NCBI RefSeq assembly: GCF_947501415.1
Contig: NZ_CANMVL010000010.1
Span: 62,001 to 126,000, forward strand
Origin: an uncultured Halomonas sp.
GTDB lineage: Bacteria; Pseudomonadota; Gammaproteobacteria; Pseudomonadales; Halomonadaceae
DNA: 64,000 nucleotides
Direction: 5' to 3'
Positions 18,244 through 27,946 of this stretch are shown piece after piece. The notes under the pieces are model-generated. The model was not told the origin of the DNA. It saw only the letters and a list, made by a program, of their open reading frames with translations, and made no database searches. Numbering within the stretch: position 1 is the first letter of the stretch; every line of letters starts with the position of its first letter. Made by a program: the position numbers and the translations under genes.

Positions 18244-19215
18244 GTGCTCACCCGGTCAGCGGGGCGGCGCTGGTGGCGACGCATGGCGATCGCTCCGGGC
18301 ATGGCGCTGCCCCAGCGTCGCCTCTTTCTGCTCCCCACTCGCTTCGGGGTGGGCTGGGCGGTGCTGGTCCTGCTGTTGCTGTTGCTTGGTATCAATTACC
18401 AGAACAGCCTCGCCTACGCTCTCTCCTTCTGGCTGTTTGCCGTGGCGAGCGTGGCGCTGCTGCGCACCTGGCGCAATCTGCTCGGCGTGCGTGCCACCCT
18501 GCGCCTGCCCGCCGAGACGTTCGCCGGCGACGAGGTACGCCTCGGTGTGGTGTTGGAGGGAGGACGCCCGCGCCATGCCATCGAGGTGCATGTCGCAAAT
18601 GGGCATACCACAAAGGGACGTTCCAGAGAGCAGAGTGCCCCAGGGGGAAGTGCCACCCTGGATCTTGCCACGGGGCGTGGCGAAACCACCCTGCGTCTGC
18701 CGGCCTGCTCCCGAGGGGAACAGCGCATGCCGCTGCTGCGCCTGGAGAGCGCCTGGCCGCTGGGCCTGGTCCGCGCCGTCGCCTGGCTGGCGAGTGACGA
18801 GACGCTTCTGGTCTACCCGCGCCCCCTGGGCGAGGAGATTAATGAGCACCGCCAGGCCGGACCGGGGCTCGAGGCGGGCGATTTCGCCGGTCTGCGTCGT
18901 GCCGTGCCCGGTGACAGCCCGGCGCGGCTGGCCTGGAAGCAGTGGAGCCGCACCGGTGTGTTGACGGCAAAGGTATTCAGCACACCGCCACGCCAGCAGC
19001 TCTGGCTGGATTACGATGGCTGTCGTGGTGACCTCGAGACGCGCCTGTCGACCCTCTGTGCCCGGGTGCTGACCCATCACCAGGCCGGTGATCACTTCGG
19101 ACTGCGCCTGCCGGGGGTGACCCTCGCTCAAGGCGAGGGGGCTTCCCAGCGACGCCAGGCGCTGGCGGCGCTGGCGCGCTTTCGTTCCGGCAGCAACCCG
19201 GGAGGCACACCATGA
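18244..19215 (+). CDS. DUF58 membrane-anchored protein
   Basis: A protein of 323 aa from a GTG 2 bp after the moxR stop (an ATG at 18283 is an alternative). Two N-terminal helices (FGVGWAVLVLLLLLLGINYQ and LAYALSFWLFAVASVALL) precede a beta-rich region and the DUF58 signature AGDFAGLRRAVPGDSPARLAWKQWS. The family is a MoxR partner, often related to von Willebrand A folds. It overlaps the tgpA start by 4 bp (ATGA). Confidence 0.88.
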   Translation: MLTRSAGRRWWRRMAIAPGMALPQRRLFLLPTRFGVGWAVLVLLLLLLGINYQNSLAYALSFWLFAVASVALLRTWRNLLGVRATLRLPAETFAGDEVRLGVVLEGGRPRHAIEVHVANGHTTKGRSREQSAPGGSATLDLATGRGETTLRLPACSRGEQRMPLLRLESAWPLGLVRAVAWLASDETLLVYPRPLGEEINEHRQAGPGLEAGDFAGLRRAVPGDSPARLAWKQWSRTGVLTAKVFSTPPRQQLWLDYDGCRGDLETRLSTLCARVLTHHQAGDHFGLRLPGVTLAQGEGASQRRQALAALARFRSGSNPGGTP

Positions 19216-21317
19216 GTCGACGCGCGGCGGGGGCGGTGGTGCTGGCCGATGGTCACACCCTGAGTGCGTCCATGCTGCGCCGGCTGTTTGTCGGTCAGTG
19301 TCTGGTGCTGGCCCTGCATCTGACCTACATGCCCGTCTGGCTGGGCGGCCTCGGCGCCCTGGTAGCCGGTTACCGCTATCTTCAGCTGCGTCGTCGCCTG
19401 CCTCGTGCCGGGGTCGTGCTGCGCCTGGTCGGGGTCGCGGCCCTGGCCGGTGGCCTGTGGCTGCACTACGGCACTCTCGGCCGCATGGAGGCGATGATCG
19501 GCCTGCTGCTCGGGGTCTATCTGCTCAAGCTGCTCGAGACCCACAGCCGCCGTGACGCTCGAGTGGTCGTGCTGATCGGCATGGTTGCCACCACGGTGGC
19601 CTTCCTGCACAGCCAGGGCATCGCCATGGCCGCCGTGGCCCTGCTGGCGGTGGCCTGGCTGATCTACTCGTTGGTGTGGCTGGCCGGCGCTGCCAATGCG
19701 CGGCAGGCGTGGCACGAGAGCGCCTGGCTGCTGGGGCTGGCGGCGCCGCTGATGGTGCTGCTGTTCCTGGGCTTTCCGCGCTTCGGCCCGCTGTGGAACC
19801 TTCCCCAGGCCGACCGTGCCGCCACGGGGCTGACCGATGAGATCGCTCCTGGCGATATCGCCGACCTGTCGCGCAGCGACCGCCGTGCCTTCAGGGCGCG
19901 CTTCGAGGGGGACGAACCCGCTCCGGGTGAGCGCTACTGGCGGGTCTACACCCTCTCGGAGTTCGATGGTGAGCGTTGGCGACGGACCTCGCCGTCGCGC
20001 TTCGCTACGGCGTTGAAGCAGGGAGAGTCGCCTTGGGTGGCAGAAGGAGGGCGCTCCCCCTGGTCGTCGGTGACCGCGCCGCGCTTCGAGGCCGAGCTGC
20101 TGCTCGAGCCTGATAGACGCCCCTGGCGCCCCTCGCTGGGCACTCCTCAGGTCAGCGGGGAGCGACTGCGCTGGCTGGCCGACGGTACCGTGGAGGGGCT
20201 CACGCCGCTCGCCTCGCGTGGCCTGCTGCACCTTTCGAGCAGCGGCATGGCCCCGAGCTGGCTCGAGCCCCAGGGGATGCATCGGCACACCCGACTGCCC
20301 GCCGAGGGCAATCCACGCAGCCGTGAGCTGGCCCAGCGCCTGTGGCAGCAGGCTGGGGGTGAGCCTCGGGCCTTCCTGGCGGCCCTGATGTCGCGTTTCG
20401 GCGAGGCGCCGTTCCGCTACACCCTGTCCCCGCCGCGGCTGACCTCACGCGATCGGGTCGACGAGTTCCTGTTCGAGAGTCATGCCGGCTACTGCACCCA
20501 TTACGCCTCGGCCATGGCGGTGCTGGCCCGCTCTGTCGGGTTGCCGGCACGCATTGTGGCGGGTTTCCTGGGCGGTGAGCGCCACCCGGACGGCCACTTC
20601 ACGGTGCGCGACTACGACGCTCATGCGTGGGTCGAGGTGTGGTTGGACGGTAGCTGGCGGCGCCTGGATCCCACTGCCGCCATCGCACCTGAGCGTATCG
20701 AGCAGGGCGCGGCGGCGGTGGAGGGGGCTGGCGATGCCTATCTGGCCGACGCCCCCTTCTCGCCGCTCCGCCTGCGGGGCGTGGGTTGGGTGAATCGCCT
20801 GCGACTGGACTGGGAGCGTCTGGAGTACCGCTGGCAGCGTGGCGTGATCGGCTACCGCGACGAGGCGCGCAGCGCGGTGGTGGCCCGGGTGGTCGAACGG
20901 CTCCAGGCTCTCTGGAACGCCCTGCAGGACCAGTTCTCCAGCCGCGCCCCCCTGACGTGGCTGATGAGTCTGGTGCTGACAGGTGTGGGGCTCTGCGGAT
21001 TGTTGGTCGGATTGCGGGCCGCCTGGCGAAGGCACCGCGAGGGGCGCGACGAGGCACTCAGGATTCGTCGGCTGCAGGCCTGGCTCACCCGGCGTGGCAT
21101 GCCGCCCCACGGTGGAGAGTCGCCGGCCGCTCATCTACGTCGCCTGGCCGGCTCCGCCGAAGCGGCTGGCCCCGCTCTGCGCGACTGTGCTCACCAGTTC
21201 GAACGCTTGCGCTATGCACGTCTGGGGCCCGACGAGCGCCGCAGCCGCCGCCAGACCCTGGGGCGTCGTGTCGCCGAGGTGAAGCGGCACCTCGCCAGTC
21301 AGGAGCGCCCGGGGTAG
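19212..21317 (+). CDS. TgpA-type transmembrane transglutaminase-like protein
   Basis: A 701-aa inner-membrane protein: five to six N-terminal helices (DUF3488, about residues 25-185), a large periplasmic part with a transglutaminase core, one helix (MSLVLTGVGLCGLLVGL, about 580-600) and a DUF4129-like cytosolic tail. The catalytic triad is visible as Cys428 (GYCTHYASAM), His471 (DYDAHAWVEVW) and Asp486 (LDPTAA). P. aeruginosa TgpA (PA2873) is needed for viability and is encoded with MoxR and DUF58 as here. The physiological substrate is not known. Confidence 0.93.
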   Translation: MSRRAAGAVVLADGHTLSASMLRRLFVGQCLVLALHLTYMPVWLGGLGALVAGYRYLQLRRRLPRAGVVLRLVGVAALAGGLWLHYGTLGRMEAMIGLLLGVYLLKLLETHSRRDARVVVLIGMVATTVAFLHSQGIAMAAVALLAVAWLIYSLVWLAGAANARQAWHESAWLLGLAAPLMVLLFLGFPRFGPLWNLPQADRAATGLTDEIAPGDIADLSRSDRRAFRARFEGDEPAPGERYWRVYTLSEFDGERWRRTSPSRFATALKQGESPWVAEGGRSPWSSVTAPRFEAELLLEPDRRPWRPSLGTPQVSGERLRWLADGTVEGLTPLASRGLLHLSSSGMAPSWLEPQGMHRHTRLPAEGNPRSRELAQRLWQQAGGEPRAFLAALMSRFGEAPFRYTLSPPRLTSRDRVDEFLFESHAGYCTHYASAMAVLARSVGLPARIVAGFLGGERHPDGHFTVRDYDAHAWVEVWLDGSWRRLDPTAAIAPERIEQGAAAVEGAGDAYLADAPFSPLRLRGVGWVNRLRLDWERLEYRWQRGVIGYRDEARSAVVARVVERLQALWNALQDQFSSRAPLTWLMSLVLTGVGLCGLLVGLRAAWRRHREGRDEALRIRRLQAWLTRRGMPPHGGESPAAHLRRLAGSAEAAGPALRDCAHQFERLRYARLGPDERRSRRQTLGRRVAEVKRHLASQERPG

Positions 21318-21371
21318 CGCCGCCGTGGGCGGCATGGCATCGTGAAGGATATCGACTATCGGGGCCCGCGC

Positions 21372-21857
21372 ATGACCATCCACGATCAACAGTGTCGCAC
21401 CGCCCAGGGCGAGCCCTTCAACTTCGGCGCGCTGCGTGGCCAGGTGCTGCTTATCGTCAATGTCGCCAGTCGTTGCGGCTTCACGCCACAGCTGCGTGAG
21501 CTGGAGCGACTCTATCGCCGCTATCGCCAGCGTGGCTTCATGGTGATCGGCTTCCCCTGCAATCAATTTGGCCGCCAATCACCGGAGTCCGCGCAGGAGT
21601 TCTGCACCTTGAGTGCGCGCGACTACCAGGTCAGCTTTCCGCTGATGGAGAAGGTGAAGGTCAACGGCGGTGCTGCCGACCCGCTGTTTGTCGAGCTCAA
21701 GCGCCAGGCCCCGGGAGCGCTGGGCACCGCCATGATCAAGTGGAACTTCACCAAGTTCCTGGTGGGGCGTGATGGCCGGGTGATCCGTCGCTTCTCGCCC
21801 CGTGACGGGGAGGATGAGCTACGCATCGCCATCGAGCTGGCCCTGGATGAGGCCTGA
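21372..21857 (+). CDS. Glutathione/thiol peroxidase
   Basis: A 161-aa peroxidase of the glutathione peroxidase family. The peroxidatic residue is cysteine, not selenocysteine (NVASRCGFTPQ); the remaining catalytic residues are Gln in FPCNQFGRQ and Trp in KWNFTKFLV. A further Cys lies in FPCNQ, and CTLS may supply a resolving partner, so thioredoxin dependence is likely for this subclass. The ATG at 21372 fits the family; an upstream GTG (21342) is possible. It lies 54 bp after tgpA. Confidence 0.93.
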   Translation: MTIHDQQCRTAQGEPFNFGALRGQVLLIVNVASRCGFTPQLRELERLYRRYRQRGFMVIGFPCNQFGRQSPESAQEFCTLSARDYQVSFPLMEKVKVNGGAADPLFVELKRQAPGALGTAMIKWNFTKFLVGRDGRVIRRFSPRDGEDELRIAIELALDEA

Positions 21858-21908
21858 GGGGGACTCGAGATCCGCTCGCTCCCGCCTGACGTTGCGAGAG
21901 CCTGGTCA

Positions 21909-22298
21909 TCATGGGGGTGTCTCGCCGCGCTCTACCATCAGGCGGCCGATCAGTTCGTTCCAGCGATGCCGCGTCATCATGGTCGTCAGCCCCGAGAAGA
22001 GCGCCCAGCTCTTGCGTCGCCACCCCTTGAGCCGCAGATTGTGGGCCACCAGCTGCTTCATCAGTGCATATTCGTCGAAGCGCCGCCACTCGCCGACCAC
22101 CGACATCTGGTGGCGCGCTAGTACCGGCGCGAGCTCGATGCGAAACACCCACTCCAGTTCGTTGACCGTAAGCCCGTGGCGTTCGATCACCTCGAGCATC
22201 TGCGCATAGTCGCGCTCGCCGGGTTCACGCTCCAGCCATAGCGGTGCCAGCGCCAGCCAAAGTTCACCGCGTTCGTCGACCAGGGTCTGGGCATCCAT
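21909..22298 (-). CDS. DUF7079-like small protein
   Basis: A 129-aa soluble protein. The opening ERGELWLALAPLWLEREPGE, then HGLTVNELEWVFRIELAPVLARH and VVGEWRRFDE, resemble the DUF7079 family of unknown function (assignment from memory of the family pattern). The basic C-terminal third (LKGWRRKSW, MMTRHRWNEL) is not typical. ATG 22298 follows a short upstream extension with weak support. It converges on the peroxidase gene; no terminator is seen in the 51-bp gap. Confidence 0.6.
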   Translation of the reverse strand: MDAQTLVDERGELWLALAPLWLEREPGERDYAQMLEVIERHGLTVNELEWVFRIELAPVLARHQMSVVGEWRRFDEYALMKQLVAHNLRLKGWRRKSWALFSGLTTMMTRHRWNELIGRLMVERGETPP

Positions 22299-22471
22299 CG
22301 TTTGCTCCCGGGGTTTAGGCAAGGGTAACCAGCTTCAGGACGGCATCCTGCCCCAGCTACCGGTCGGGCTCAAGGGCGGACAGCGGTGGATGTGAACGGC
22401 TAGAATAGAGCGATTAGCACTTCATGACAGGGTGGCCGAGGCCGCCCACCACACAAACAGCGAGGTCTGAC

Positions 22472-23698
22472 GTGATCATCAAGCCCAAGGTACGCGGTTT
22501 CATCTGCACCACTACCCACCCCGTCGGTTGCGAGAAGAACGTACTCGAGCAGATCGAGGCGACCCGGGCCCGCGGCCTGGACAAGGCCCTGGATGACGGA
22601 GAGCCGCGCCCGAAGAAGGTGCTGGTGATCGGCGCCTCCAGTGGTTACGGCCTGGCGGCCCGCGTCACCGCCGCCTTCGGTTACGGCGCCGATACCCTGG
22701 GAGTGTTCTTCGAGAAGCCCGGCAGCGAGAAGAAGCCGGGCACCGCCGGCTGGTACAACAGCGCCGCCTTCGACAAGTTCGCCAAGGCCGAAGGGCTCTA
22801 CAGCAAGTCGATCAACGGCGATGCGTTCTCCCATGAGGCCCGCGAGAAGGCGATCGAGCTGATCCAGCAGGACCTGGGGCAGGTCGACCTGGTGGTCTAC
22901 TCGCTGGCCTCACCGGTGCGCAAGCTGCCCGACTCGGGCGAGCTCAAGCGCTCCAGCCTCAAGCCGATCGGCGAGACCTATCGCGCCACCGCCATCGATA
23001 CCAACAAGGACACCATCATCGAGGCCGAGGTCGAGCCCGCCACCGAGCAGGAGATCGAGGATACCCGAGCGGTGATGGGCGGTGAGGACTGGGAGCTGTG
23101 GATCGATGCCCTGGATCGTGCCGGCGTGCTGGCCCCCGGTGCCCGCAGCGTGGCCTTCAGCTATATCGGTACCGAGATCACCTGGCCGATCTACTGGCAC
23201 GGTGCCCTGGGCAAGGCCAAGGAGGATCTGGATCGCGCCGCCGGCGAGATCAATCAGCGTCTTTCGGCCACCGGCGGTGGCGCCAATGTGGCGGTGCTCA
23301 AGTCGGTGGTGACCCAGGCCAGTGCGGCCATCCCGGTCATGCCGCTCTATATCGCCATGGTCTACAAGGTAATGAAGGAGAAGGGGCTGCACGAGGGCAC
23401 CATCGATCAGCTCAACCGACTGTTCGGCGAGCGCCTCTACCTGGGCGAGGGGCAGGGCGGCAGCGCCGAGACCGATGAGGCCGGCCGTCTGCGCCTGGAT
23501 GACTGGGAGCTGCGCGATGATGTTCAGCAGGCGTGCAAGGAGCTCTGGCCGCGCGTGACCACCGAGAACCTATTCGAGATTACCGACTATGCTGGGTACA
23601 AGCACGAGTTCCTGAAGCTGTTCGGCTTCGAGCGGGATGATGTCGACTATGATGCTGACGTGGATCCCGTGGCGGAATTCGATGTCGTAACCCTGTAA
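22472..23698 (+). CDS. fabV: Enoyl-ACP reductase FabV
   Basis: A 408-aa NADH-dependent trans-2-enoyl-ACP/CoA reductase, last step of fatty-acid elongation, in the triclosan-tolerant FabV class. It has the N-terminal [19 protein letters not shown], the dinucleotide-binding [18 protein letters not shown], and the Y-X8-K active site (Tyr241 and Lys250 in [10 protein letters not shown]). The C-terminal [22 protein letters not shown] is typical. The start is a GTG with GAGG upstream. TAGAAT at 22401-22406 is a possible -10 element. No fabI was seen in this window. Confidence 0.96.
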   Translation: MIIKPKVRGFICTTTHPVGCEKNVLEQIEATRARGLDKALDDGEPRPKKVLVIGASSGYGLAARVTAAFGYGADTLGVFFEKPGSEKKPGTAGWYNSAAFDKFAKAEGLYSKSINGDAFSHEAREKAIELIQQDLGQVDLVVYSLASPVRKLPDSGELKRSSLKPIGETYRATAIDTNKDTIIEAEVEPATEQEIEDTRAVMGGEDWELWIDALDRAGVLAPGARSVAFSYIGTEITWPIYWHGALGKAKEDLDRAAGEINQRLSATGGGANVAVLKSVVTQASAAIPVMPLYIAMVYKVMKEKGLHEGTIDQLNRLFGERLYLGEGQGGSAETDEAGRLRLDDWELRDDVQQACKELWPRVTTENLFEITDYAGYKHEFLKLFGFERDDVDYDADVDPVAEFDVVTL

Positions 23699-23750
23699 GG
23701 GCAGGGCGCCCCCCGGCGGCCTGCCTGATACTCGCAGACCCGGAGGGCGC

Positions 23751-23960
23751 ATGGATACCCGTCAGAGCCAGACCCCCGAAGAGGAACTGCAGCACCTCAA
23801 GGAAGTGAACGAGCCCGAGGACTTCGCGCACCCCGAGCCCGATGAGACGCAGCCCGAGGCACGCGAGCCCTCCCGGGGCCTGCCCTGGCTGCTGCCACTG
23901 GTCATCGTGCTGGCGGTCGCCGTGCTGGGCTTCCTGCTGGTGATGGGCATGAGCGACTAG
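23751..23960 (+). CDS. Small acidic tail-anchored membrane protein
   Basis: A 69-aa protein with a charged, acidic N-terminal half (PEEELQHLKEVNEPEDF) and one C-terminal membrane helix (LPWLLPLVIVLAVAVLGFLL) ending MGMSD. The topology suggests a cytosolic domain anchored by its tail. It starts 52 bp after fabV and may share its transcript. No family is recognised. Confidence 0.7.
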   Translation: MDTRQSQTPEEELQHLKEVNEPEDFAHPEPDETQPEAREPSRGLPWLLPLVIVLAVAVLGFLLVMGMSD

Positions 23961-24034
23961 CCGAGGACCGGCAAGGCTGCCTAGAGGCGGGGCTTTGGCT
24001 ACAATGGGCGATCCCGCTGTTCCGAGAGCCCCGC

Positions 24035-25018
24035 ATGTCCAATATGCCAGCCACCTTCACCGCTTCACCCACGCGTCGGGTCGGAGTGGTGGTATTGCCG
24101 GGGTTCTCCCTGCTGGCCGAGGCCTGCGCCACCGAACCGCTGGCGGTGGCCAACCGGCTGGCCGACACTCCTCTCTATTCCCTCGTCACCCTGGGGCTGG
24201 ATGATCGTCCGGTTCCCAGTGGCTCGCGTCAGGTGCTGACTCCCGATCGCGCCATCGCCGAGGATGACGCTCTTGACCTGCTGTTGGTCTGCGCTCCCTG
24301 GGGCGAGGCACCGGAGTCGACGCTGCTTGTCTGGCTACGGCGGCTGGCCGCCGAGGGGCGCAGCCTGGCGGGCATCGGTGGTGGTGCCGAGCTGCTGGCC
24401 AGTGCCGGCCTGCTCGACGGTTATCGGGCCACGGTGCCCTGGCCTCGGTTCGAGGCGGTAGCGGGCGCTCATCCGAGGGTCCGCCTCTCGCGTCAGCTGT
24501 TCGAGATCGACCGCGACCGGTTGACCTGCGGCGGCGGTACCGCGGCCATGGACATGATGATGACCCTGATAGCGACGCATCATGGCAGCGAGCTCGCCGA
24601 GCGGGTCTCGGCGCACTTCGTGCTGGAGCGAGTCCGCATGGCCGACGAGCCCCAGCCATCGGCGCCGCTGGCCGGCGCTCCTCAGAGCCTGGTCGATGCT
24701 GTGACCCTGATGGAAGCCAATATCGAGGAGCCCCTGACGACCCATGAGCTGGCCGAGCATCTGGGGGTCTCACGTCGCCAGCTGGAGCGCCTGTTCAAGA
24801 AACACCTGCAGGCGGTGCCGAGCCGCTACTACATGGGGCTTCGGCTGCAGCGGGCCCGGCGCCTGCTGCGCGAGAGCGACCGTCCGGCGGGCGAGATCGC
24901 CCTGCTGACCGGCTTCTCCTCGGCGGCACACTTCTCCACCACCTATCGCAATCACTTCGGCCTGACGCCGCGAGAGGAGCGTCTGGCCGATGTCGGCAAG
25001 ACCTGGGAGGCGCGATGA
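24035..25018 (+). CDS. argR: AraC-family arginine regulator, ArgR-like
   Basis: A 327-aa GlxA-type regulator: an N-terminal DJ-1/PfpI-like domain (VGVVVLPGFSLLAEACATEPL, GIGGGAELLASAGLLDGYRATVPW, GGGTAAMDMMM) and a C-terminal AraC helix-turn-helix pair (TTHELAEHLGVSRRQLERLFKKH; AGEIALLTGFSSAAHFSTTYRNHFGLTPREER). Length and layout match Pseudomonas ArgR, which activates arginine-succinyltransferase genes, and the ast operon lies 1.7 kb downstream. It is therefore the likely activator of that operon. It overlaps the EamA gene by 4 bp. TACAAT at 24000-24005 may be its -10. Confidence 0.78.
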   Translation: MSNMPATFTASPTRRVGVVVLPGFSLLAEACATEPLAVANRLADTPLYSLVTLGLDDRPVPSGSRQVLTPDRAIAEDDALDLLLVCAPWGEAPESTLLVWLRRLAAEGRSLAGIGGGAELLASAGLLDGYRATVPWPRFEAVAGAHPRVRLSRQLFEIDRDRLTCGGGTAAMDMMMTLIATHHGSELAERVSAHFVLERVRMADEPQPSAPLAGAPQSLVDAVTLMEANIEEPLTTHELAEHLGVSRRQLERLFKKHLQAVPSRYYMGLRLQRARRLLRESDRPAGEIALLTGFSSAAHFSTTYRNHFGLTPREERLADVGKTWEAR

Positions 25019-25917
25019 GATCACTGAAGCCCCATCTCTTCCTGCTGATGGTTGTTGCCATCTTCTCCGGCAATATTCTAGTGGGCAAGGCGCTGTCGGC
25101 ATTGCCGCCGTTCACTATCTCGCTATCTCGAGTGGCCATTGCGCTGGTGGTCATGCTACCGCTGGGATGGCATCAGGTCCGTCATGGCGGTCCGGTGTTC
25201 CGACGCTACTGGCGGCCCCTGTTGGGGCTCGCTCTTACCGGTGTAGCTTTCTTCAATGCCCTGATCTATGCGGCGCTGCAGTTCACTTCGGCGACCAATG
25301 TTGCCATTCTCGAGAGCCTGATACCGGTGGCGACCCTGCTGCTTAGTGTGCTGTTGCTGGGCGAGCGCTACCGGCTCCTGCAGTGGGCTGGCGTGGTGAT
25401 CTCTCTGAGCGGAGCCATCGTGGTCATCACGGCGGGACAGGATGTCGATTTCGTGCCCGGCGGGCTCAACCCCGGAAACCTCATCATGCTGCTGGCGATA
25501 CTTGTCTGGGTAGGCTATTCGCTGCTGGTCAAGGAGCACATGGCGCGTTTCCCGCGCTACGGGGGATTGCTGGTGATGCTGGTCATAGCCAATCTGGTGC
25601 TGGCGCCCATTGCTCTGCTGGAGGGGGCTTGGGAGGTGCTGCCGCGACTGACTGCAGCCGAGCTGGCAGGGCTCGGCTATCTCGGCATTTTTCCTTCGGT
25701 AGTGGCACTGCTGCTCTACAACAGCGCCCTGGCGGCCATCGGGCCGACTCGCGCCGCGGTTTATCTCAACCTGCTGCCGGTGTTTACCATGCTGGGCGCC
25801 TGGTGGTGGCTGGGCGAACATATCCTGACGGTCCAGGTGGTCGGTAGCCTGTTGGTGGTGGTCGGAGTCTGGTGCACGATCGCCCCGCCTCGCCGGTCGA
25901 GTCGAGCCGGCTCCTGA
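25015..25917 (+). CDS. EamA/DMT-superfamily transporter
   Basis: A 300-aa inner-membrane protein with ten predicted helices in two EamA repeats, starting LFLLMVVAIFSGNILVGKALS and LNPGNLIMLLAILVWVGYSLLV. FTSATNVAILESLIPVATLLLS and IGPTRAAVYLNLLPVFTMLGAW are the typical repeat ends. Such carriers export amino acids or other metabolites. Its start overlaps the argR-like stop (ATGA), so the two are translationally coupled, which hints at arginine-related export; that link is inference. Codon choice looks a little less GC-biased than its neighbours. Confidence 0.9.
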   Translation: MRSLKPHLFLLMVVAIFSGNILVGKALSALPPFTISLSRVAIALVVMLPLGWHQVRHGGPVFRRYWRPLLGLALTGVAFFNALIYAALQFTSATNVAILESLIPVATLLLSVLLLGERYRLLQWAGVVISLSGAIVVITAGQDVDFVPGGLNPGNLIMLLAILVWVGYSLLVKEHMARFPRYGGLLVMLVIANLVLAPIALLEGAWEVLPRLTAAELAGLGYLGIFPSVVALLLYNSALAAIGPTRAAVYLNLLPVFTMLGAWWWLGEHILTVQVVGSLLVVVGVWCTIAPPRRSSRAGS

Positions 25918-25926
25918 AACTGATCC

Positions 25927-26544
25927 TCAGGCCGGCCTGGCCAGCAGGGCGCGAACCAGCGAGCCCATCATCACCGGCGTATCCTGCTCGATAACGAAAC
26001 CGCCTGCCTCGAGCAGCGGACGGGCCTGACGGGTAATGTCGGTGGCGATGGTTGAGGTCAGGGCGTTGAGAGCCCGGCGGCCCACGCCAGCGGGGCGATC
26101 ATCGGCCTGAAACTTGTCCAGCACGCAGAGCTGGCCGTCCGGCCTCATCACCCGCCTTGCCTCGTCCAGACCACGCTGCGGGTCGGGCATCACCGCGAGT
26201 ATGAGGTGCATCACCACCACATCGAAGTGGTCGTCCGGGTACTCCAGGCGCTCGGCATCCAGCACCCTGGTCTGGACGTCCATGTCCAGCGATTCGGCGC
26301 GGCGCGCGAGACGCCGCACCATGGCCGGTGCGAGATCGCTGGCGTGGAGTTCGACGTCCCGGGGCAGGAAGTAGAGGTCGAGCCCGGTGCCGGCACCCAC
26401 CACCAGCACCCGCATGCCGCGCTGCCAGTGCACCTGGGAGAGGGCGATGCGGCGTGCACGGCGGAAGGCGCGCCGGGCCACGGCGTCGTATATGGGGGCA
26501 TAGAGGCTATAGCGCCGCCGGTTCCAGGCAGTGGTATTGAACAT
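25927..26544 (-). CDS. Class I SAM-dependent methyltransferase
   Basis: A 205-aa soluble enzyme. SAM-binding motif I is RVLVVGAGTGLDLYFLP (about residues 45-61), with the acidic residue in VELHASDLAP; FDVVVMHLILAVMPD and LCVLDKF follow. The N-terminal RYSLYAPIYDAVARRAFRRAR resembles phospholipid or UbiE-like methyltransferases, so a lipid or quinone substrate is possible but not shown. ATG 26544 has AGGAGC upstream. It converges on the EamA gene with a 9-bp gap. Confidence 0.85.
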   Translation of the reverse strand: MFNTTAWNRRRYSLYAPIYDAVARRAFRRARRIALSQVHWQRGMRVLVVGAGTGLDLYFLPRDVELHASDLAPAMVRRLARRAESLDMDVQTRVLDAERLEYPDDHFDVVVMHLILAVMPDPQRGLDEARRVMRPDGQLCVLDKFQADDRPAGVGRRALNALTSTIATDITRQARPLLEAGGFVIEQDTPVMMGSLVRALLARPA

Positions 26545-26617
26545 GCGCGGCTCCTCGCAGGGGAACGTCTCCAGCCTAGTCCAACCAGCCGAAGTAAGGG
26601 GCTTTTTCACAAGTTGG

Positions 26618-26660
26618 CGTCCCAACGCTGAAAGCAGTGGATGGCGCGTCTCTCTATACT
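26618..26660 (+). promoter_or_regulatory. Candidate ArgR-activated promoter of the ast operon
   Basis: TATACT at 26655-26660 is a plausible -10 with no good -35, as expected for an activated promoter. At 26618-26638 CGTCCC-N8-AA-N5 partly matches the published Pseudomonas ArgR half-site TGTCGC-N8-AA-N5 (four of six) and sits where a -35-overlapping activator would bind. A 6-bp hairpin (GCGCAT/ATGCGC) at 26670-26686 lies in the leader. Confidence 0.3.
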
Positions 26661-26711
26661 CGATGACTGGCGCATCCTGAATGCGCTTACCCGACTTCAC
26701 AGGAGGATGTC

Positions 26712-27926
26712 ATGAGCCAGACCCCGACCCGCGCCGACTTCGACCACTACATGGTGCCGAACTACTCCCCCCAGCAGGTGATTCCGGTGCGCGGCGAAGG
26801 CAGCCGACTGTGGGACCAGCAGGGCCGCGAGTATATCGACTTCGCCGGCGGTATCGCCGTCAACGGGCTTGGGCACTGCCACCCGGTACTGGTCGAGGCG
26901 CTCAAGGAGCAGGCCGACCGGCTCTGGCACCTCTCCAACGTCTATACCAACGAGCCAGCCCTCAAGCTGGCGCGTACCCTGGTGGAGCGCACCTTCGCCG
27001 ACAAGGTGTTCCTGTGCTCCTCCGGGGGAGAGGCCAACGAGGCAGCGCTCAAGCTGGCCCGGCGCTGGGCCTTCGACCAGGCCGGTGAGCACAAGCACCG
27101 CATCGTCTCCTTCTCCCAATCCTTTCACGGGCGCACCTTCTTCACCGTCAGCGTGGGCGGCCAGCCCAAGTACGCCCAGGGGTTCGGCCCGGTGCCCGGC
27201 GGCATCATCCATGGCGAGTACAACAATCTCGACAGCGTACGTGGCCTGATCAACGACGATACCTGCGCGGTGATGGTGGAGCCGATGCAAGGCGAGGGTG
27301 GGGTGCTGCCCGGTCAGCGTGACTTCCTGCAGGGGCTGCGCGACCTGTGCGATGCCCACGATGCCCTGCTGATCTTCGACGAGGTACAGACCGGCGTGGG
27401 CCGTACCGGCTCGCTCTATGCTTACCAGCAGCTCGGCGTGACCCCGGATATCCTCACCAGCGCCAAGGCCCTGGGTGGCGGTTTCCCGGTTGGGGCCATG
27501 CTGGCCACCGACCGTGTCGCGCCGTCCTTCAGCATGGGTACCCATGGCTCCACCTATGGTGGCAACCCGCTGGCCTCGGCGGTGGCACTTGCGGCCATCG
27601 AATATATCGACACCCCCGAGGTGCTGGAGGGCGTGAGGCAGCGTCATGACCTCTTTCGTGAGCACCTGGAGGCGATCAATGCCAAGTATGGGGTGTTCCG
27701 CGAGGTGCGCGGCATGGGGCTGCTGGTCGGTGCCGAGATGAGCGAAGCGTGGCGTGACCGGGCCAAGGATATCCTGCCGCTGGCCATCGAGGAGGGCGTG
27801 ATGGCCCTGGTCGCCGGGCCCAATGTGTTGCGCATGGCGCCCTCGCTGGTGATTCCCGAAGCCGATATCGCCGAGGGCATGGCACGCCTGGAGCGTGCCG
27901 TGGCACGCCTGGTCGACGCCTCGTGA
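26712..27926 (+). CDS. astC: Succinylornithine / acetylornithine aminotransferase
   Basis: A 404-aa PLP enzyme converting N2-succinylornithine plus 2-oxoglutarate to succinylglutamate semialdehyde plus glutamate; the family often also acts on acetylornithine. Marks: [55 protein letters not shown] and the PLP lysine in [22 protein letters not shown] lies 5 bp before the ATG. It is the first gene of the ast operon, 20 bp ahead of aruF. Confidence 0.95.
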   Translation: MSQTPTRADFDHYMVPNYSPQQVIPVRGEGSRLWDQQGREYIDFAGGIAVNGLGHCHPVLVEALKEQADRLWHLSNVYTNEPALKLARTLVERTFADKVFLCSSGGEANEAALKLARRWAFDQAGEHKHRIVSFSQSFHGRTFFTVSVGGQPKYAQGFGPVPGGIIHGEYNNLDSVRGLINDDTCAVMVEPMQGEGGVLPGQRDFLQGLRDLCDAHDALLIFDEVQTGVGRTGSLYAYQQLGVTPDILTSAKALGGGFPVGAMLATDRVAPSFSMGTHGSTYGGNPLASAVALAAIEYIDTPEVLEGVRQRHDLFREHLEAINAKYGVFREVRGMGLLVGAEMSEAWRDRAKDILPLAIEEGVMALVAGPNVLRMAPSLVIPEADIAEGMARLERAVARLVDAS

Positions 27927-27946
27927 GCGAGAGAGGAGACGCCACC

